Below are positions 53,171-62,130 of a DNA stretch of 64,000 nucleotides, piece by piece (positions within the stretch are counted from its first letter, which is position 1; each line of letters begins with the position of its first letter). Source of the stretch: Bacillus suaedaesalsae (lineage in GTDB: Bacteria > Bacillota > Bacilli > Bacillales > SA4); contig NZ_JAFELM010000028.1 in assembly GCF_016890225.1 (NCBI RefSeq), positions 1 through 64,000 of the forward strand, read 5' to 3'. The position numbers and the translations under genes are program-made. A model generated the notes under the pieces. That model made no database searches, was not told where the DNA came from, and worked only from the letters and a program-made list of their open reading frames with translations.

Positions 53171-53344
53171 ATGATAGCTATTTATCTCCCATTCGCAGGT
53201 TTATTAATGGAAAAGGTATCTAGTTACATAGGATTTGTTCATTACCAAAATGGTTATAACATTCACTTTTCATTAATTGTATTTTTGATCGTGCAAACTA
53301 CTACAGCACTTTATTATGTATGGATTATGAAAAGAAAGAATTAA
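53171..53344 (+). other. Isolated 57-codon frame, possible membrane-gene fragment
   Basis: MIAIYLPFAGLLMEKVSSYI and a second hydrophobic stretch (FSLIVFLIVQTTTALYYVWIM) end in KRKN. No ribosome site is seen, and a stop lies five codons upstream, so it is more likely the tail of a lost membrane protein than a gene. Confidence 0.35.
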
Positions 53345-53384
53345 TACTACAATTTTTTTTTTGCTTATCATTACTCAAATAATA

Positions 53385-53417
53385 AAAAATGAGCTGCATC
53401 CTCTGCAGCTCATTTTT
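53385..53417 (-). terminator. Terminator of the DoxX gene
   Basis: AAAAATGAGCTGCA pairs perfectly with TGCAGCTCATTTTT around five bases. Confidence 0.9.
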
Positions 53418-53436
53418 AGCATGTGCTAGTGTATTT

Positions 53437-53958
53437 TTAAATATCTATCTTTTTATTTTTACTCTTATTATGTTTAGCAATCATTTTTTTCAAATAAGGT
53501 GCTACATAATAATCTCCACCGAAACGCGCTGCATTCATTCCCGCTACTAAAATGATGATACCCAATAATGTCATCCATGGGTTTGTAGATATAGTTCCAG
53601 CAAACATAAACATGAAGTTCATTAATAATCCGAAGAACGCTGCTGCTGTGGTTAGTACACCTACGATTAAACCAAGTCCAACTAGAAACTCACCATACGG
53701 AATCATTATATTGATTAATCCTGCATTTGGTAACGCGAAGTTTTCTAAGAAAGCCATATACGTTGGATATAACATATCACCTGTCGCTTTATCAACTACC
53801 GGATTGCCAATTGCACCTTTTAAGTATCCTGTTGCATCAAACGGTTGATCTGCAGTAATCTTGTGCCACCCTGCACTCATCCACGTCCAACCTAAATATA
53901 CTCGTAATACTAGTAGTAACCCAGCTGCGTATTTAATTTCTCTTAACCATTTCATCAT
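53437..53958 (-). CDS. DoxX-family membrane protein
   Basis: 173 residues, four transmembrane helices. RVYLGWTWMSAGWHKI is the DoxX/TQO small-subunit start, with IMIPYGEFLVGLGLIVGVLTTAAAFFGLLMNFMFMFAGTISTNPW following. DoxX proteins occur in thiosulfate:quinone oxidoreductase and in oxidative-stress membrane complexes with thiol proteins. Its neighbour here is the glutaredoxin-like gene, but that has a separate start and a terminator lies between, so any link is only suggestive. Start after AGAGGAG. Confidence 0.85.
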   Translation of the reverse strand: MMKWLREIKYAAGLLLVLRVYLGWTWMSAGWHKITADQPFDATGYLKGAIGNPVVDKATGDMLYPTYMAFLENFALPNAGLINIMIPYGEFLVGLGLIVGVLTTAAAFFGLLMNFMFMFAGTISTNPWMTLLGIIILVAGMNAARFGGDYYVAPYLKKMIAKHNKSKNKKIDI

Positions 53959-54099
53959 TTTGTCTCAGCTCCTCTGTTGTTAATGAGTTAAGTATAAATC
54001 CGATTTACAACCTTGTATGTGAGGAATATCACAAAGACAAAAACTTTTCTTTCTTGCAATGCTTTCAATGCAATAACACTTCCTTCAAGTAAGCTAAAA

Positions 54100-54132
54100 A
54101 ATAGAAAAAGGATACTTCAAAAGAAGTACCCT
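54100..54132 (-). terminator. Terminator of the DUF3231 gene
   Basis: GGGTACTTC pairs with GAAGTATCC around four bases, then TTTTTC on the minus strand. Confidence 0.8.
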
Positions 54133-54165
54133 ACATTTTTCAGATTGAAATTAGTATCCATAGAG

Positions 54166-55176
54166 TTATTTGTTCTTTGCCAAGTCTACATGATTTGTCG
54201 CTAGAGGTGGCTGCTCCAACCATTCTTTCTCAATAAGCAAGTTCATACCATCTTCAGCGAGTATACCTATTTCCGCAATCATTTTTGCGTACTTCTCAGC
54301 TAAATCTCTTCTCTGACATAATGACAAAGCCTCTCCATAGTACCCAATGGCTGAAGAAAGTAGCAAACATATAAATACCATCATCAGTTTATCAGAAAAA
54401 GGAGCAATCGTTGAATCAGTTACCTCTGAATCAAACGTTTTAGGAATGTGTAAGTCGTCATCCTTCAACATCGAGGAAAGAGTTTCGAAGTGATTTTGAC
54501 AAAGCTTCTTAGCACGATTCATATATTTTCGTACATCATTAGATTGGACTACTTGACTAAACCCCAATTCTAAGACTAACTTTGCTACCGTCTTTTGAAT
54601 ATTAAGATAGGCTCCACTAACTTCAAGTGCACTAATAGCTCTTCGATTTCCAAACCAACCTGTTAAAAAGTTCTGTTTCTTTATAAACTCAACTTTCGGA
54701 TGATTATTAAAAGTTGGTGGTTTGCTAATAATTCCTTTATTTTCAAGAACACTAGTTGCAGCGTTATACAATTCAACCGTTTCTGCTAAAACTTGTTTGA
54801 AGTATTCCCTTTGGTCTTTTCTAATGGAACATCCCATCGCACCAGCATATCTCGTCATACCATGAATAGACATAACTTGAATAAATAGTATGATATACGT
54901 ATCAGTAAATAAAGCGGGTGCTTCGATATTTACATCTTCATCCGTAAAACCTATTGGGATTGGATAGTTTTCTTTTTCGAAAAATTCTTTAATCTTTTGA
55001 AGGTGACCTTCTGATAGTTCAAGTGCAAATTGAATTACTTCTTTTATGTCCTTGTCTTGTATGTTTTTAATAAAATATTGAAGCAGACAGCGTGATAAAC
55101 TGTCATTCAAGTATTGTGACCAAAGATTTGCAAGTTCCGAAGAAGTCAACCTACTATTATGTATAATTTCTTTCAC
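54166..55176 (-). CDS. DUF3231 protein (two ferritin-like repeats)
   Basis: 336 residues. Two similar halves, each a helical bundle: LTSSELANLWSQYLNDSLSRC..FALELSEGHLQKIKEFF and ALEVSGAYLNIQKTVAKLVLELGFSQVV... In each half a later block repeats (LFIQVMSIHGMTRYAGAMGCSIRKDQREYF; MMVFICLLLSSAIGYYGEALSLCQRRDLAEKY). DUF3231 is frequent in spore formers and has a ferritin-like fold of unknown role. Monocistronic with its own terminator; the start region is AT-rich. Confidence 0.85.
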   Translation of the reverse strand: MKEIIHNSRLTSSELANLWSQYLNDSLSRCLLQYFIKNIQDKDIKEVIQFALELSEGHLQKIKEFFEKENYPIPIGFTDEDVNIEAPALFTDTYIILFIQVMSIHGMTRYAGAMGCSIRKDQREYFKQVLAETVELYNAATSVLENKGIISKPPTFNNHPKVEFIKKQNFLTGWFGNRRAISALEVSGAYLNIQKTVAKLVLELGFSQVVQSNDVRKYMNRAKKLCQNHFETLSSMLKDDDLHIPKTFDSEVTDSTIAPFSDKLMMVFICLLLSSAIGYYGEALSLCQRRDLAEKYAKMIAEIGILAEDGMNLLIEKEWLEQPPLATNHVDLAKNK

Positions 55177-55283
55177 ACTCCTGCCTCCATACTGTTTATT
55201 GATAGTTTGTCCTTATGTAACGATCATTTATAGCACCAAGGTAAAATTCCCCTATTAACACATAGGATAGAGTTTGTATGAAA

Positions 55284-55532
55284 TTAGATCTTTCTAGCAG
55301 ATTTAATTTTTTTAAGAATTAACAATGTCTGTCCAAGACTACTGATAAAAACAATAAAGGCAAAGCCTAATTGAATATATTTAGTTTCCCTAGCATTTTT
55401 CTTTATTTTTAATGATTGTGATTGAGAAACTGTAACGGCCATGATCAATTGAATAAAACTAACGAGAAGGAATAGCATATTCGTGCTCATGTTCTTAATC
55501 GTATACAATTTACCTGCACCTACTTTCTTCAC
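55284..55532 (-). CDS. Hypothetical two-helix membrane protein
   Basis: 82 residues by the first GTG; no good ribosome site is seen for it. The ATG at residue 15 (MSTNMLFLLVSFIQLIMAV) may be the true start after TAGGTGCAGG. Two transmembrane helices surround KIKKNARETKYIQLG. Not a recognised family. Confidence 0.45.
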   Translation of the reverse strand: MKKVGAGKLYTIKNMSTNMLFLLVSFIQLIMAVTVSQSQSLKIKKNARETKYIQLGFAFIVFISSLGQTLLILKKIKSARKI

Positions 55533-55620
55533 AATTGAATCGTGTTTATTATATTTCGCTTAACAAAACAAAATATACGAAAACAGCTACGGTTTCTTGT
55601 ATAAATTGTATATAAAGAAA

Positions 55621-56145
55621 CTATTGATCCGAAACAATTCCCTCTTCAAACGCAATGTCTTGGTATTGTGTTATTCCAAATTTTTTATAAGTAATTCTGA
55701 GTGTCTTGATGTCATTTTCTACCATATCATATTACTGACCTAATTCTACTCGAAACACTAAGTGAAACTCTTCGTCAATTTGAGCACCTTTTACAGGAAA
55801 TAACTCCTCATTCAGTCCCTGGTTCATCACGTATTCCTCTTCTAGCGCTCCAATTGTATCTGTCTTTGCCAGAAATGGTTGGATGTAAACTTCAGTTTCA
55901 TCTTTCTTTACAATTGTTCCATCTCTCTTTATTTATTCCACATTTTCAAGTGTAGGGCTTCCTATCCCTTCCCACACAAATCTAAATCCGATATAGAAAA
56001 CTATTTCGTCTTCAAGTTTTTCTTGTACTATCGATGAATGCATGGTGTTAGTGAATTTCCCCTCATGACCTATAAAATTATATCCCCACATACTACCAAT
56101 GACTAAAATAATCATAACTACTATGATTGCAATTATTTTTTTCAA
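55621..56145 (-). pseudogene. Exported-protein gene broken by two in-frame stops
   Basis: Begins MKKIIAIIVVMIILVIGSMW (membrane anchor), GYNFIGHEGKFTNTMHSSIV, then GFRFVWEGIGSPTLENVE and a TAA at 55935-55933. The same frame continues with IKRDGTIVKKDETEVYIQPF and FPVKGAQIDEEFHLVFRVEL, meets TAA at 55735-55733, and continues again with LRITYKKFGITQYQDIAFEE to TAG. A single protein of about 170 residues interrupted twice without frame changes, unlike the frameshifted genes elsewhere in the window. Family unknown. Confidence 0.7.
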
Positions 56146-56190
56146 TTATTTTCCCCCTCAATAGTTGCTCATTTAGTACTATATATTCAG

Positions 56191-56227
56191 TAAAAAGGTG
56201 TATTAATCCTTTTAGATCAATACACCT
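56191..56227 (-). terminator. Terminator of the methyltransferase gene
   Basis: AGGTGTATTGATC pairs with GGATTAATACACCT (ATTAATCC family), then TTTTTA on the minus strand. Confidence 0.8.
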
Positions 56228-56236
56228 ACTATACTA

Positions 56237-57079
56237 TTATCTGGCAATAAAGGCATAGACTGACAATGGTTTCGTGTCGCTTGTTGCAATAGAATTTTCC
56301 AATAATTTGACTTGAGATTGAATCAGACCGACTAGTTTCTTGGGTATATTCTCTACCTCTTTAAGCTCAACGTCTATATCTGATAAAACCTTATCAATTT
56401 CCCACTGTGCATCTTGTAATTTTGGTGAATGAATGGTTTCTTCTTTCAATACGCTCCACCCTACTTCTTCGGCAATAGACTTTAAATCGTTTGGAATAAA
56501 CAGTGTTCTTACATTTGACTCACTGCTTTGTTTAAACGTTTCATACTGAGCTTGAATTAAAATCGATAATAAATGAGGATACTGTTCGATCGTCTGAATG
56601 TTCGCATTCCATTCTGCAAAGCAAAGCTGATTCCCCCATTTCCTTACCTTACTTAGCATCTTACGTAATTCATTAGATGACCCTAAGTACCAAGAACTAT
56701 GTGAAAATACTACATAATCAAAGAATTTTTCCGGAAAATCAATCTCTGGTAGTAGTATATCTACTTCATAGTCCATTTTAATCTGTTTCCCTAACGCAGA
56801 ATTCATTAAAAAGTTTGCTGAATCTCCTACAGAAATAGGACTACCATAAGTAGGTGAACCAATATCAATACCTTGTACGAATCCTTTTTCTCCCACATAA
56901 TACGCCAATACGGCTGTTGTATCTCCTTGCCCACAACCGATTTCTAACACTTTACTTCCATCATGTATTCCCCAAAAATTCACTAACTTCATTCGGTGTT
57001 CTGTTTGCACTCGTTGAATATCACGCATATCTGTACGAGAAGCCATACAATTTAATATAAGTTCTATATTGTCGTTCAT
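56237..57079 (-). CDS. SAM-dependent class I methyltransferase
   Basis: 280 residues. Motif I VLEIGCGQGDTTAVLAYYV, then GIDIGSP (motif II), FDYVVFSHSSWYLGSSNELRKML (motif IV region). The C-terminal half is helical. Substrate unknown; the fold suits small-molecule or tRNA methylation. Start ATG at 57079 after GAGGTG. It follows the 57088 gene by 8 bases, so 57575, 57088 and 56237 look like one operon with a FlaR-like kinase first. Confidence 0.85.
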   Translation of the reverse strand: MNDNIELILNCMASRTDMRDIQRVQTEHRMKLVNFWGIHDGSKVLEIGCGQGDTTAVLAYYVGEKGFVQGIDIGSPTYGSPISVGDSANFLMNSALGKQIKMDYEVDILLPEIDFPEKFFDYVVFSHSSWYLGSSNELRKMLSKVRKWGNQLCFAEWNANIQTIEQYPHLLSILIQAQYETFKQSSESNVRTLFIPNDLKSIAEEVGWSVLKEETIHSPKLQDAQWEIDKVLSDIDVELKEVENIPKKLVGLIQSQVKLLENSIATSDTKPLSVYAFIAR

Positions 57080-57087
57080 CGAACACC

Positions 57088-57558
57088 TCACCCAGCTTCC
57101 TTAAAGTTCTCGGCTATTTTTATAAACTCTTCTTTAGTGACTGAGAACTGATCATTTGTGAAAATTTGAAGATCATAGCTTACTTTCCCTTCACTCCAAC
57201 GAATGGATCCATTTTCATTATAATAGATCCCTTTATTTCGATTCACTTTAATTAATTCTTCTTCAATCGGAAATCGATGATCACTTATTTCGTAAACCCC
57301 GTCTCCACCATAGCCAACGATAACGACTGCAAGTTCATTATTGGAACCAATAAGTTCAATCTCGTATCCATTGTTATCATAAACTGTGCGAAACGTATTC
57401 ATTTTAATTTCTTTTACGCTAAATGGAAGATTACTAGGTACTTTGAATTGAAAGTCATTTTTATTAAGTTCGGTTTCAATACTAGAGTAATCAATCTTTG
57501 GTTCATTAAATCCTGTAAGGATTATTAGTAGAAATAGGAGTAGCCACATCTTATTCAT
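57088..57558 (-). CDS. Exported protein whose lipobox lacks cysteine
   Basis: 156 residues. Signal MNKMWLLLFLLIILTGFNEPK resembles a lipoprotein signal, but the Cys position is Phe (TTT, one base from TGT). The mature part is beta-rich (YEIELIGSNNELAVVIVGYG, IRWSEGKVSYDLQIF), like DUF4367-type small Bacillus proteins. Start after GGAGGTAACGG. Second gene of the FlaR-like/methyltransferase operon. Confidence 0.65.
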   Translation of the reverse strand: MNKMWLLLFLLIILTGFNEPKIDYSSIETELNKNDFQFKVPSNLPFSVKEIKMNTFRTVYDNNGYEIELIGSNNELAVVIVGYGGDGVYEISDHRFPIEEELIKVNRNKGIYYNENGSIRWSEGKVSYDLQIFTNDQFSVTKEEFIKIAENFKEAG

Positions 57559-57574
57559 ACTGTACCGTTACCTC

Positions 57575-58081
57575 CTATACCAACTTTTCTAAAAATCTCT
57601 GAACTTCCTTTGGACTTTTCAAAATAATGATCTTCTTGTCATCAGGTAATTGTTTTAATTGTGTTAAAATATTCTCTCTTTTTACCTTAGGAAAATCCCA
57701 CACCCATTTTAAAAATTTAAGATCAAACTTTTCATTACACCCTTCTTGCATGTCAGGACGAGTTCGATTTTGATATTGAATCATTCTCTTAAGAACACGC
57801 GCAACACAGATTACTCTTGGGATATCTAAAAATACGATGGTATCTGCTGCCTGCAGCCTAATGTCTAAGGTGCTATTGTAGTTACCATCTATTAACCACT
57901 TTTCTTGATGTATCAGTTTTTCTTGTATTTCCCTTTGTTCCTCTTTAGAGGTTAATGTCCAATTAGGCTTCCATAATAGTCGATCTAAATGAAACACTTG
58001 AATGTCTAATTTTTCACCCATTTTCCTAGCCAATGTTGATTTCCCTGAGCCACCTGAACCAATTAGAGCTATTTTCCCCAT
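57575..58081 (-). CDS. P-loop kinase-like protein (FlaR topology-modulation family)
   Basis: 168 residues. Walker A GSGGSGKST (8-16), IDGNYNSTLDIRLQAADTIVFLD, and lid-like RARV/KR segments. The pattern is the adenylate-kinase-like FlaR/AAA family named for DNA topology modulation; the true substrate is unknown. Start ATG at 58081 after TAGGAGGATT. First gene of a three-gene operon with short gaps (16 bases to the next gene). Confidence 0.85.
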   Translation of the reverse strand: MGKIALIGSGGSGKSTLARKMGEKLDIQVFHLDRLLWKPNWTLTSKEEQREIQEKLIHQEKWLIDGNYNSTLDIRLQAADTIVFLDIPRVICVARVLKRMIQYQNRTRPDMQEGCNEKFDLKFLKWVWDFPKVKRENILTQLKQLPDDKKIIILKSPKEVQRFLEKLV

Positions 58082-58209
58082 TGAAATCCTCCTATACAAC
58101 AATAAGAACTCTTACAATTCCTATTGGTTCTTTTCGTAAATTATGCAACTTAATAGATTACTGCAATTATTGTTTTGACAATCATTGAAATATGGGGATA
58201 GAGACTACG

Positions 58210-58240
58210 AAAAAAACCTTACTTCAAACTGAAATAAGGC
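58210..58240 (-). terminator. Terminator downstream of the polysaccharide deacetylase gene
   Basis: CCTTATTTC pairs with GAAGTAAGG, then TTTTTTT on the minus strand. The rest of 58103-58424 shows no gene. Confidence 0.7.
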
Positions 58241-58424
58241 TTCATACTAATATTCGGAAAAGGATAATGATTTCCTTCTTGTTTGTTAAAAGTAGTTAAA
58301 AAGTGATTAACTAAAGATAACCATTATTTAAGATGTTTAGGAAATGTAGCTTGGTTTTCAGAAGAGGTCGTCATTTGTATAGCTATATCAGAATAATTCT
58401 CAACTCTTCTAGCTTTCTATCATA

Positions 58425-59144
58425 TCACTTTTCTTTTTCATATTTTAAGAGTTCCGAAACAGTTACAAATGTATATCCCTGATCCTTCAACGATGTAATA
58501 ATACCTTCAACGGATTCAAGTGATTCTTTTCTGCTTTCATACATGACGTGCAGTAATATGATTGAACCTGGTTCTATGTTTTCAACTACATGGTCAACTA
58601 TTTTAGTTGAATCAGTTGCAATTTCAGCATAAGATTCCGGCTCAATATTCATATAAATGGTTTGCCTGTTTTGTTTAGATAAATAATAAGGTAATAGCAT
58701 TAATCGTTTCCCAAACGGTGGTCGGAAAGTTATTTCTCCCTCATATCCGATTTCACGTATTAACGCATCTGTTTGTTCAATTTCATTTTTTATAAACGAT
58801 GGTGATTTAAAGACCATTCGCTTATGCGCATACGTATGGTTCCCGATTTCATGACCTGCTTGTACGAGCTTTTCTGCATCCCTTTTATTCTTCTCAATGT
58901 CAGAACCAATTAAGTAGAAGGTGCCAGGCACATTATTTCCACCTAATATTTCTATTATTTCATCTGTGTGAACCCCTGGCCCATCATCAAATGTTAAAGC
59001 TACTACTTTTTCATTTGTTTCAACATTTGTAACGAGTCCACCGAAAAATTGAAACGTTCTCGATTTAGATAACTCATTCACAAAATAACCGGCAGTCAAA
59101 ATAATCATGAGTCCAATCACACAATTTATTATTACTTTTTTCAT
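58425..59144 (-). CDS. Membrane-anchored polysaccharide deacetylase (NodB)
   Basis: 239 residues. N-terminal membrane anchor (5-22). NodB motif 1 TFDDGPG (51-57), motif 2 HTYAH with metal His103 and His107, motif 3 RPPFG (141-145), then LLHVMYES near the C-terminus. Such enzymes de-N-acetylate peptidoglycan or other wall glycans outside the cell. Start after GGAGGCA. Only 50 bases from the upstream lipoprotein gene, so they may be co-transcribed. Confidence 0.9.
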   Translation of the reverse strand: MKKVIINCVIGLMIILTAGYFVNELSKSRTFQFFGGLVTNVETNEKVVALTFDDGPGVHTDEIIEILGGNNVPGTFYLIGSDIEKNKRDAEKLVQAGHEIGNHTYAHKRMVFKSPSFIKNEIEQTDALIREIGYEGEITFRPPFGKRLMLLPYYLSKQNRQTIYMNIEPESYAEIATDSTKIVDHVVENIEPGSIILLHVMYESRKESLESVEGIITSLKDQGYTFVTVSELLKYEKEK

Positions 59145-59194
59145 ATTGCCTCCAAGCGTTGTCCCTTCAAGGAATTACACGATTAATCATTAAC

Positions 59195-59677
59195 CTATTG
59201 TTCATTTAATTTTAAGAGTCTACCATATTTGATTATATCATTCACAGAAAGTGGAACAACATTTGTTTCATAAACGCTTTCACCATTAAACATACATTTA
59301 TTGATCATAAGTCCAAAAGCATATACATCCACTTCCTCGCATGTGTGAGTTCCATCTGGCAAATTCTTAAAGCCATCAAATGTTACCTCATATGTTCCAT
59401 CATCTACCCTAGTCAATGAAACATTGTTAATAATGGCACCATGTTGTGAATCATGTCGAACTTCAAGTTTTTCCGTTTTCTCTAAAAGGAAATCCTCAAG
59501 ATTCTCTAAGTTTTCTACCGTATATTTCTCTTTAGTAGTCCCCGTCGTTGTGTCGGGAACAGTCGTATATGTAATAAGTACCTTTGAATTCATATCATTT
59601 TTTACAGTACCTTCTGAACTGCATCCAGCCAACAGCCATATCATACAGATTAAAATGTAACTAACACTCTTACCCAT
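59195..59677 (-). CDS. Lipoprotein (DUF4362-like)
   Basis: 160 residues. Lipobox WLLAGCSS (Cys19). Mature part: EKYTVENLENLEDFLLEKTE then DDGTYEVTFDGFKNLPDGTHTCEEVDV and ESVYETNVVPLSVNDIIKYG. The DGTHTC region has two Cys that may form a disulfide outside the cell. Role unknown; it precedes a wall deacetylase gene on the same strand. Start after AAGGAGGGATTGG. Confidence 0.75.
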   Translation of the reverse strand: MGKSVSYILICMIWLLAGCSSEGTVKNDMNSKVLITYTTVPDTTTGTTKEKYTVENLENLEDFLLEKTEKLEVRHDSQHGAIINNVSLTRVDDGTYEVTFDGFKNLPDGTHTCEEVDVYAFGLMINKCMFNGESVYETNVVPLSVNDIIKYGRLLKLNEQ

Positions 59678-59741
59678 CCAATCCCTCCTTACTATTACTA
59701 CGGATTAACGAAGAATTGGTTTCACTGTTCCTTAATAAATC

Positions 59742-59772
59742 GAAAAAACCGACTGATTAAAAAATCAATCGG
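59742..59772 (-). terminator. Terminator downstream of the 60013 gene pair
   Basis: CCGATTGATT pairs with AATCAGTCGG around four bases, then TTTTTT on the minus strand. Confidence 0.8.
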
Positions 59773-59841
59773 CATACTTCTCATATGCATATTAACTAGC
59801 TATACCGTTTCAAGTAAAAATCTTTATCGATACTTTCATCT

Positions 59842-60000
59842 TTTTCCTATAGAAATCCCCAGCCAAAAACAAGCAATTCCTACTAAATTAAGCATCATAT
59901 TCCTGATTGTGTCGAAATCATCGATCGTCAAAGCTAGTAAACTACTTTCCCAACAAGATGAATGGTATTGATAATACGAATCTCAAAGCTTTCCCCCATC
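59842..60000 (-). pseudogene. Remnant of a membrane-protein gene
   Basis: In one minus-strand frame SSLLALTIDDFDTIRNMMLN runs into LVGIACFWLGISIGKR and a stop; the preceding GESFEIRIINTIHLVGKVVY is in another frame. No start. Unidentified, low-complexity remnant. Confidence 0.35.
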
Positions 60001-60012
60001 TCGCCCTCTAAA

Positions 60013-60441
60013 TTAGCTAATTGGTTCTTCAATCTCCCTGACAATCATCCATTTATCATTCAGTAACTTCCAATTTTCAATCGTAAAAAGTCTAGCTAAA
60101 ACTTCCTCGTTTCTCACAATTACTTGTTCATAAAAAACAACTGCCGTATCGTCATTCTTCATACGGATCACTTTATTTTCAAATTTCTTTTGAGCTCCAA
60201 TAAAATGCATAACCAATTTTCTCATCCCGTCTAAAGCATCCTGTTTTGTAAAAAAGAGTGGTTTTTCATGCTCACCTCTGAAAAATGCAACATAATAATC
60301 CTCTGTCATTCTATCTAATGCTGAAAGATCGCCTGTACTCATTGCTAGATTCCAATCAGCATGAAATTCATCATGCATGTTCGTAAATTCAACTACTTTG
60401 TTCGTTAAATCAATCAATTTCCCTACCTCGCTTTTCACCAT
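60013..60441 (-). CDS. SnoaL/NTF2-fold protein, DUF4440-like
   Basis: 142 residues. DEFHADWNLAMSTGDLSALDRMTEDYYVAFFRGEHE is the NTF2 fold front and VVFYEQVIVRNEEVLARLFTIENWKLLNDKWMIVREIEE the back strands. Small ligand-binding or stress protein; no activity assigned. Nine bases after the GyrI-like gene, so they are an operon. Confidence 0.75.
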   Translation of the reverse strand: MVKSEVGKLIDLTNKVVEFTNMHDEFHADWNLAMSTGDLSALDRMTEDYYVAFFRGEHEKPLFFTKQDALDGMRKLVMHFIGAQKKFENKVIRMKNDDTAVVFYEQVIVRNEEVLARLFTIENWKLLNDKWMIVREIEEPIS

Positions 60442-60450
60442 TACTTCAAG

Positions 60451-60900
60451 TTACACACTAACTGGTAAGTAAATATGTACCTCTTCTTCATGATCTTTCA
60501 CAGGATGATAAGTCTCAACAATATAAGAATTCAGATCCCTTTCATACCCTTGCTCCTCAGCCCATTTCACTAAGTTCATATGTAGGGTGCCAACATTTGA
60601 TATGGTCCCTTTTGTTGTGACATAATGCTGGTTCGTTTCAAGATACGTCATTCCATCCGGAACTTCATTTACTTTCTCATCAACCATTAATCCCACATAA
60701 TAGCTTCCTATTTCATGATCTGAACCCCTTTTCGGTTCAAATAACGCAATTTCGATACCCGCATGATGTTGGATTTCATTTTCCCTATTCAATAATTCTT
60801 GTGCAAGTAAAGGAACTTCATGACTAAAGCTTGCAAAGGATCCAGTTCCTTTTAATCCGACCATTTTAAAATCCTTATTAACTTTTGAAAATTCCATCAT
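60451..60900 (-). CDS. GyrI-like effector-binding protein
   Basis: 149 residues from the ATG at 60900 after GGGGAAT. Duplicated alpha-beta ligand-binding domain: FKMVGLKGTGSFASFSHEVPLLAQEL, then IGSYYVGLMVDEKVNEVPDGMTYLE and the end YIVETYHPVKDHEEEVHIYLPV, typical of AraC/MerR C-terminal GyrI-like sensors without a DNA-binding part. In E. coli, SbmC binds gyrase; stand-alone Bacillus forms probably bind hydrophobic cations. Confidence 0.8.
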   Translation of the reverse strand: MMEFSKVNKDFKMVGLKGTGSFASFSHEVPLLAQELLNRENEIQHHAGIEIALFEPKRGSDHEIGSYYVGLMVDEKVNEVPDGMTYLETNQHYVTTKGTISNVGTLHMNLVKWAEEQGYERDLNSYIVETYHPVKDHEEEVHIYLPVSV

Positions 60901-61162
60901 ATTCCCCCATTTCATCTCACCTAAATATTTCCACATCATAACGAGAGTTCCTGCATCGACGTGAGAAAATTCGCAAACCGTTGGAATCTCAACAATTATG
61001 TTAATCTTACATTATCTTGTGATCATCAAAATAGAAACCTTAAAACATATAGACATTGCTTTGATTAAGTTGATTCCTATAAACTATCAGGTATAGTTGT
61101 TATTTTTATAAGGCTCTTTTCGTAAAGATTGTTGCTATTTGGATAGCTCTGTTAAAAATTGA

Positions 61163-61287
61163 GTTGATTGCAGCGGAAGGCACTCGACTCCTGCGGGAGA
61201 TAGAGGGAATCGTGAGACCCCGCAGGCGAAGCCGAGGAGGCTCACGTCCCTCCCCGCGGAAAGCGTGAGCCTGAAGCGGAAATCAAC
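61163..61287. repeat. REP-like GC-rich inverted repeat, 125 bases
   Basis: Bounded by GTTGATT and AATCAAC. Inside, CGACTCCTGCGGGAG, GACCCCGCAGGCG and CCCGCGGAAAGCG can fold into a large cruciform. A reverse copy of its left part lies at 22311-22382. The 60901-61324 gap is otherwise empty; the 3' arm overlaps a false start before the SRAP gene. Confidence 0.85.
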
Positions 61288-61324
61288 GGTGAAAACAGCC
61301 TTTTTTAAAAATGGAGTGATTTGT

Positions 61325-62002
61325 ATGTGTGGAAGATTTACTTTATATGCAGATTATCGTTATCTCGTTGATCGTTTCGACATCGAAGCAGCCATTCAAG
61401 AAGAATTATACTCTCCAAACTACAATGTTGCTCCTTCTCAATCTGTCATCTCTGTCATTAATGATGGGGAAATGAACCGTTTAGGAAAAATGAGATGGGG
61501 GTTAATTCCGAGTTTTGCAAAGGATGAAAAAATCGGCTACAAAATGATTAATGCTCGAGCAGAAACGTTAACGGAAAAACCGAGCTTTCGAAATGCTTAT
61601 AAGAAGAGACGTTGCTTAGTATTAGCTGACAGTATTTATGAATGGAAACGACTTGATGCGAAGACAAAACAGCCGATGCGAATCAAATTGAAATCCGATG
61701 ATGTGTTTGCAATGGCGGGAATTTGGGAGCATTGGAAGTCTCCTACTGGTGACAGAATATTTTCTTGCTCAGTCATTACCACTACCCCAAATGAAGTAGT
61801 TGCAGATATCCATGACCGAATGCCCGTTATACTTCAACGTGAAGATGAGAAAAATTGGTTAAACCCAGCAATTTCGGATACCGACTATCTCAATCAGTTA
61901 CTACAACCATTTCCAGCAGAATTCATGGAAGCGTATGAAGTATCATCTTTAGTAAACTCACCTAGGAACAATTCACCTCATTTGATTCAAAAAATATGTT
62001 AA
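61325..62002 (+). CDS. SOS-response-associated peptidase (SRAP/YedK/HMCES)
   Basis: 225 residues. MCGRFTL places catalytic Cys2 at the N-terminus after Met removal. Also Asn76 (MINARAETL), Glu106 (SIYEWKR) and His163 (DIHDRMPVIL). The protein forms a thiazolidine crosslink with abasic sites in single-stranded DNA and protects them. The ATG at 61325 follows GGAGTG and is required for Cys2. A repeat copy lies directly upstream, so transcription starts near or within it. Confidence 0.92.
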   Translation: MCGRFTLYADYRYLVDRFDIEAAIQEELYSPNYNVAPSQSVISVINDGEMNRLGKMRWGLIPSFAKDEKIGYKMINARAETLTEKPSFRNAYKKRRCLVLADSIYEWKRLDAKTKQPMRIKLKSDDVFAMAGIWEHWKSPTGDRIFSCSVITTTPNEVVADIHDRMPVILQREDEKNWLNPAISDTDYLNQLLQPFPAEFMEAYEVSSLVNSPRNNSPHLIQKIC

Positions 62003-62130
62003 TTGAATAAAACTGATTGAGAATTTGTTGCGTTTTGATATCAAAAGTAGCTATTTCTGTACGTTTCATACGTTGTCTCTTTATGGAACTGAGTCAATTC
62101 CAATCCTCTAATGAATGTCGGCTTAATTTT

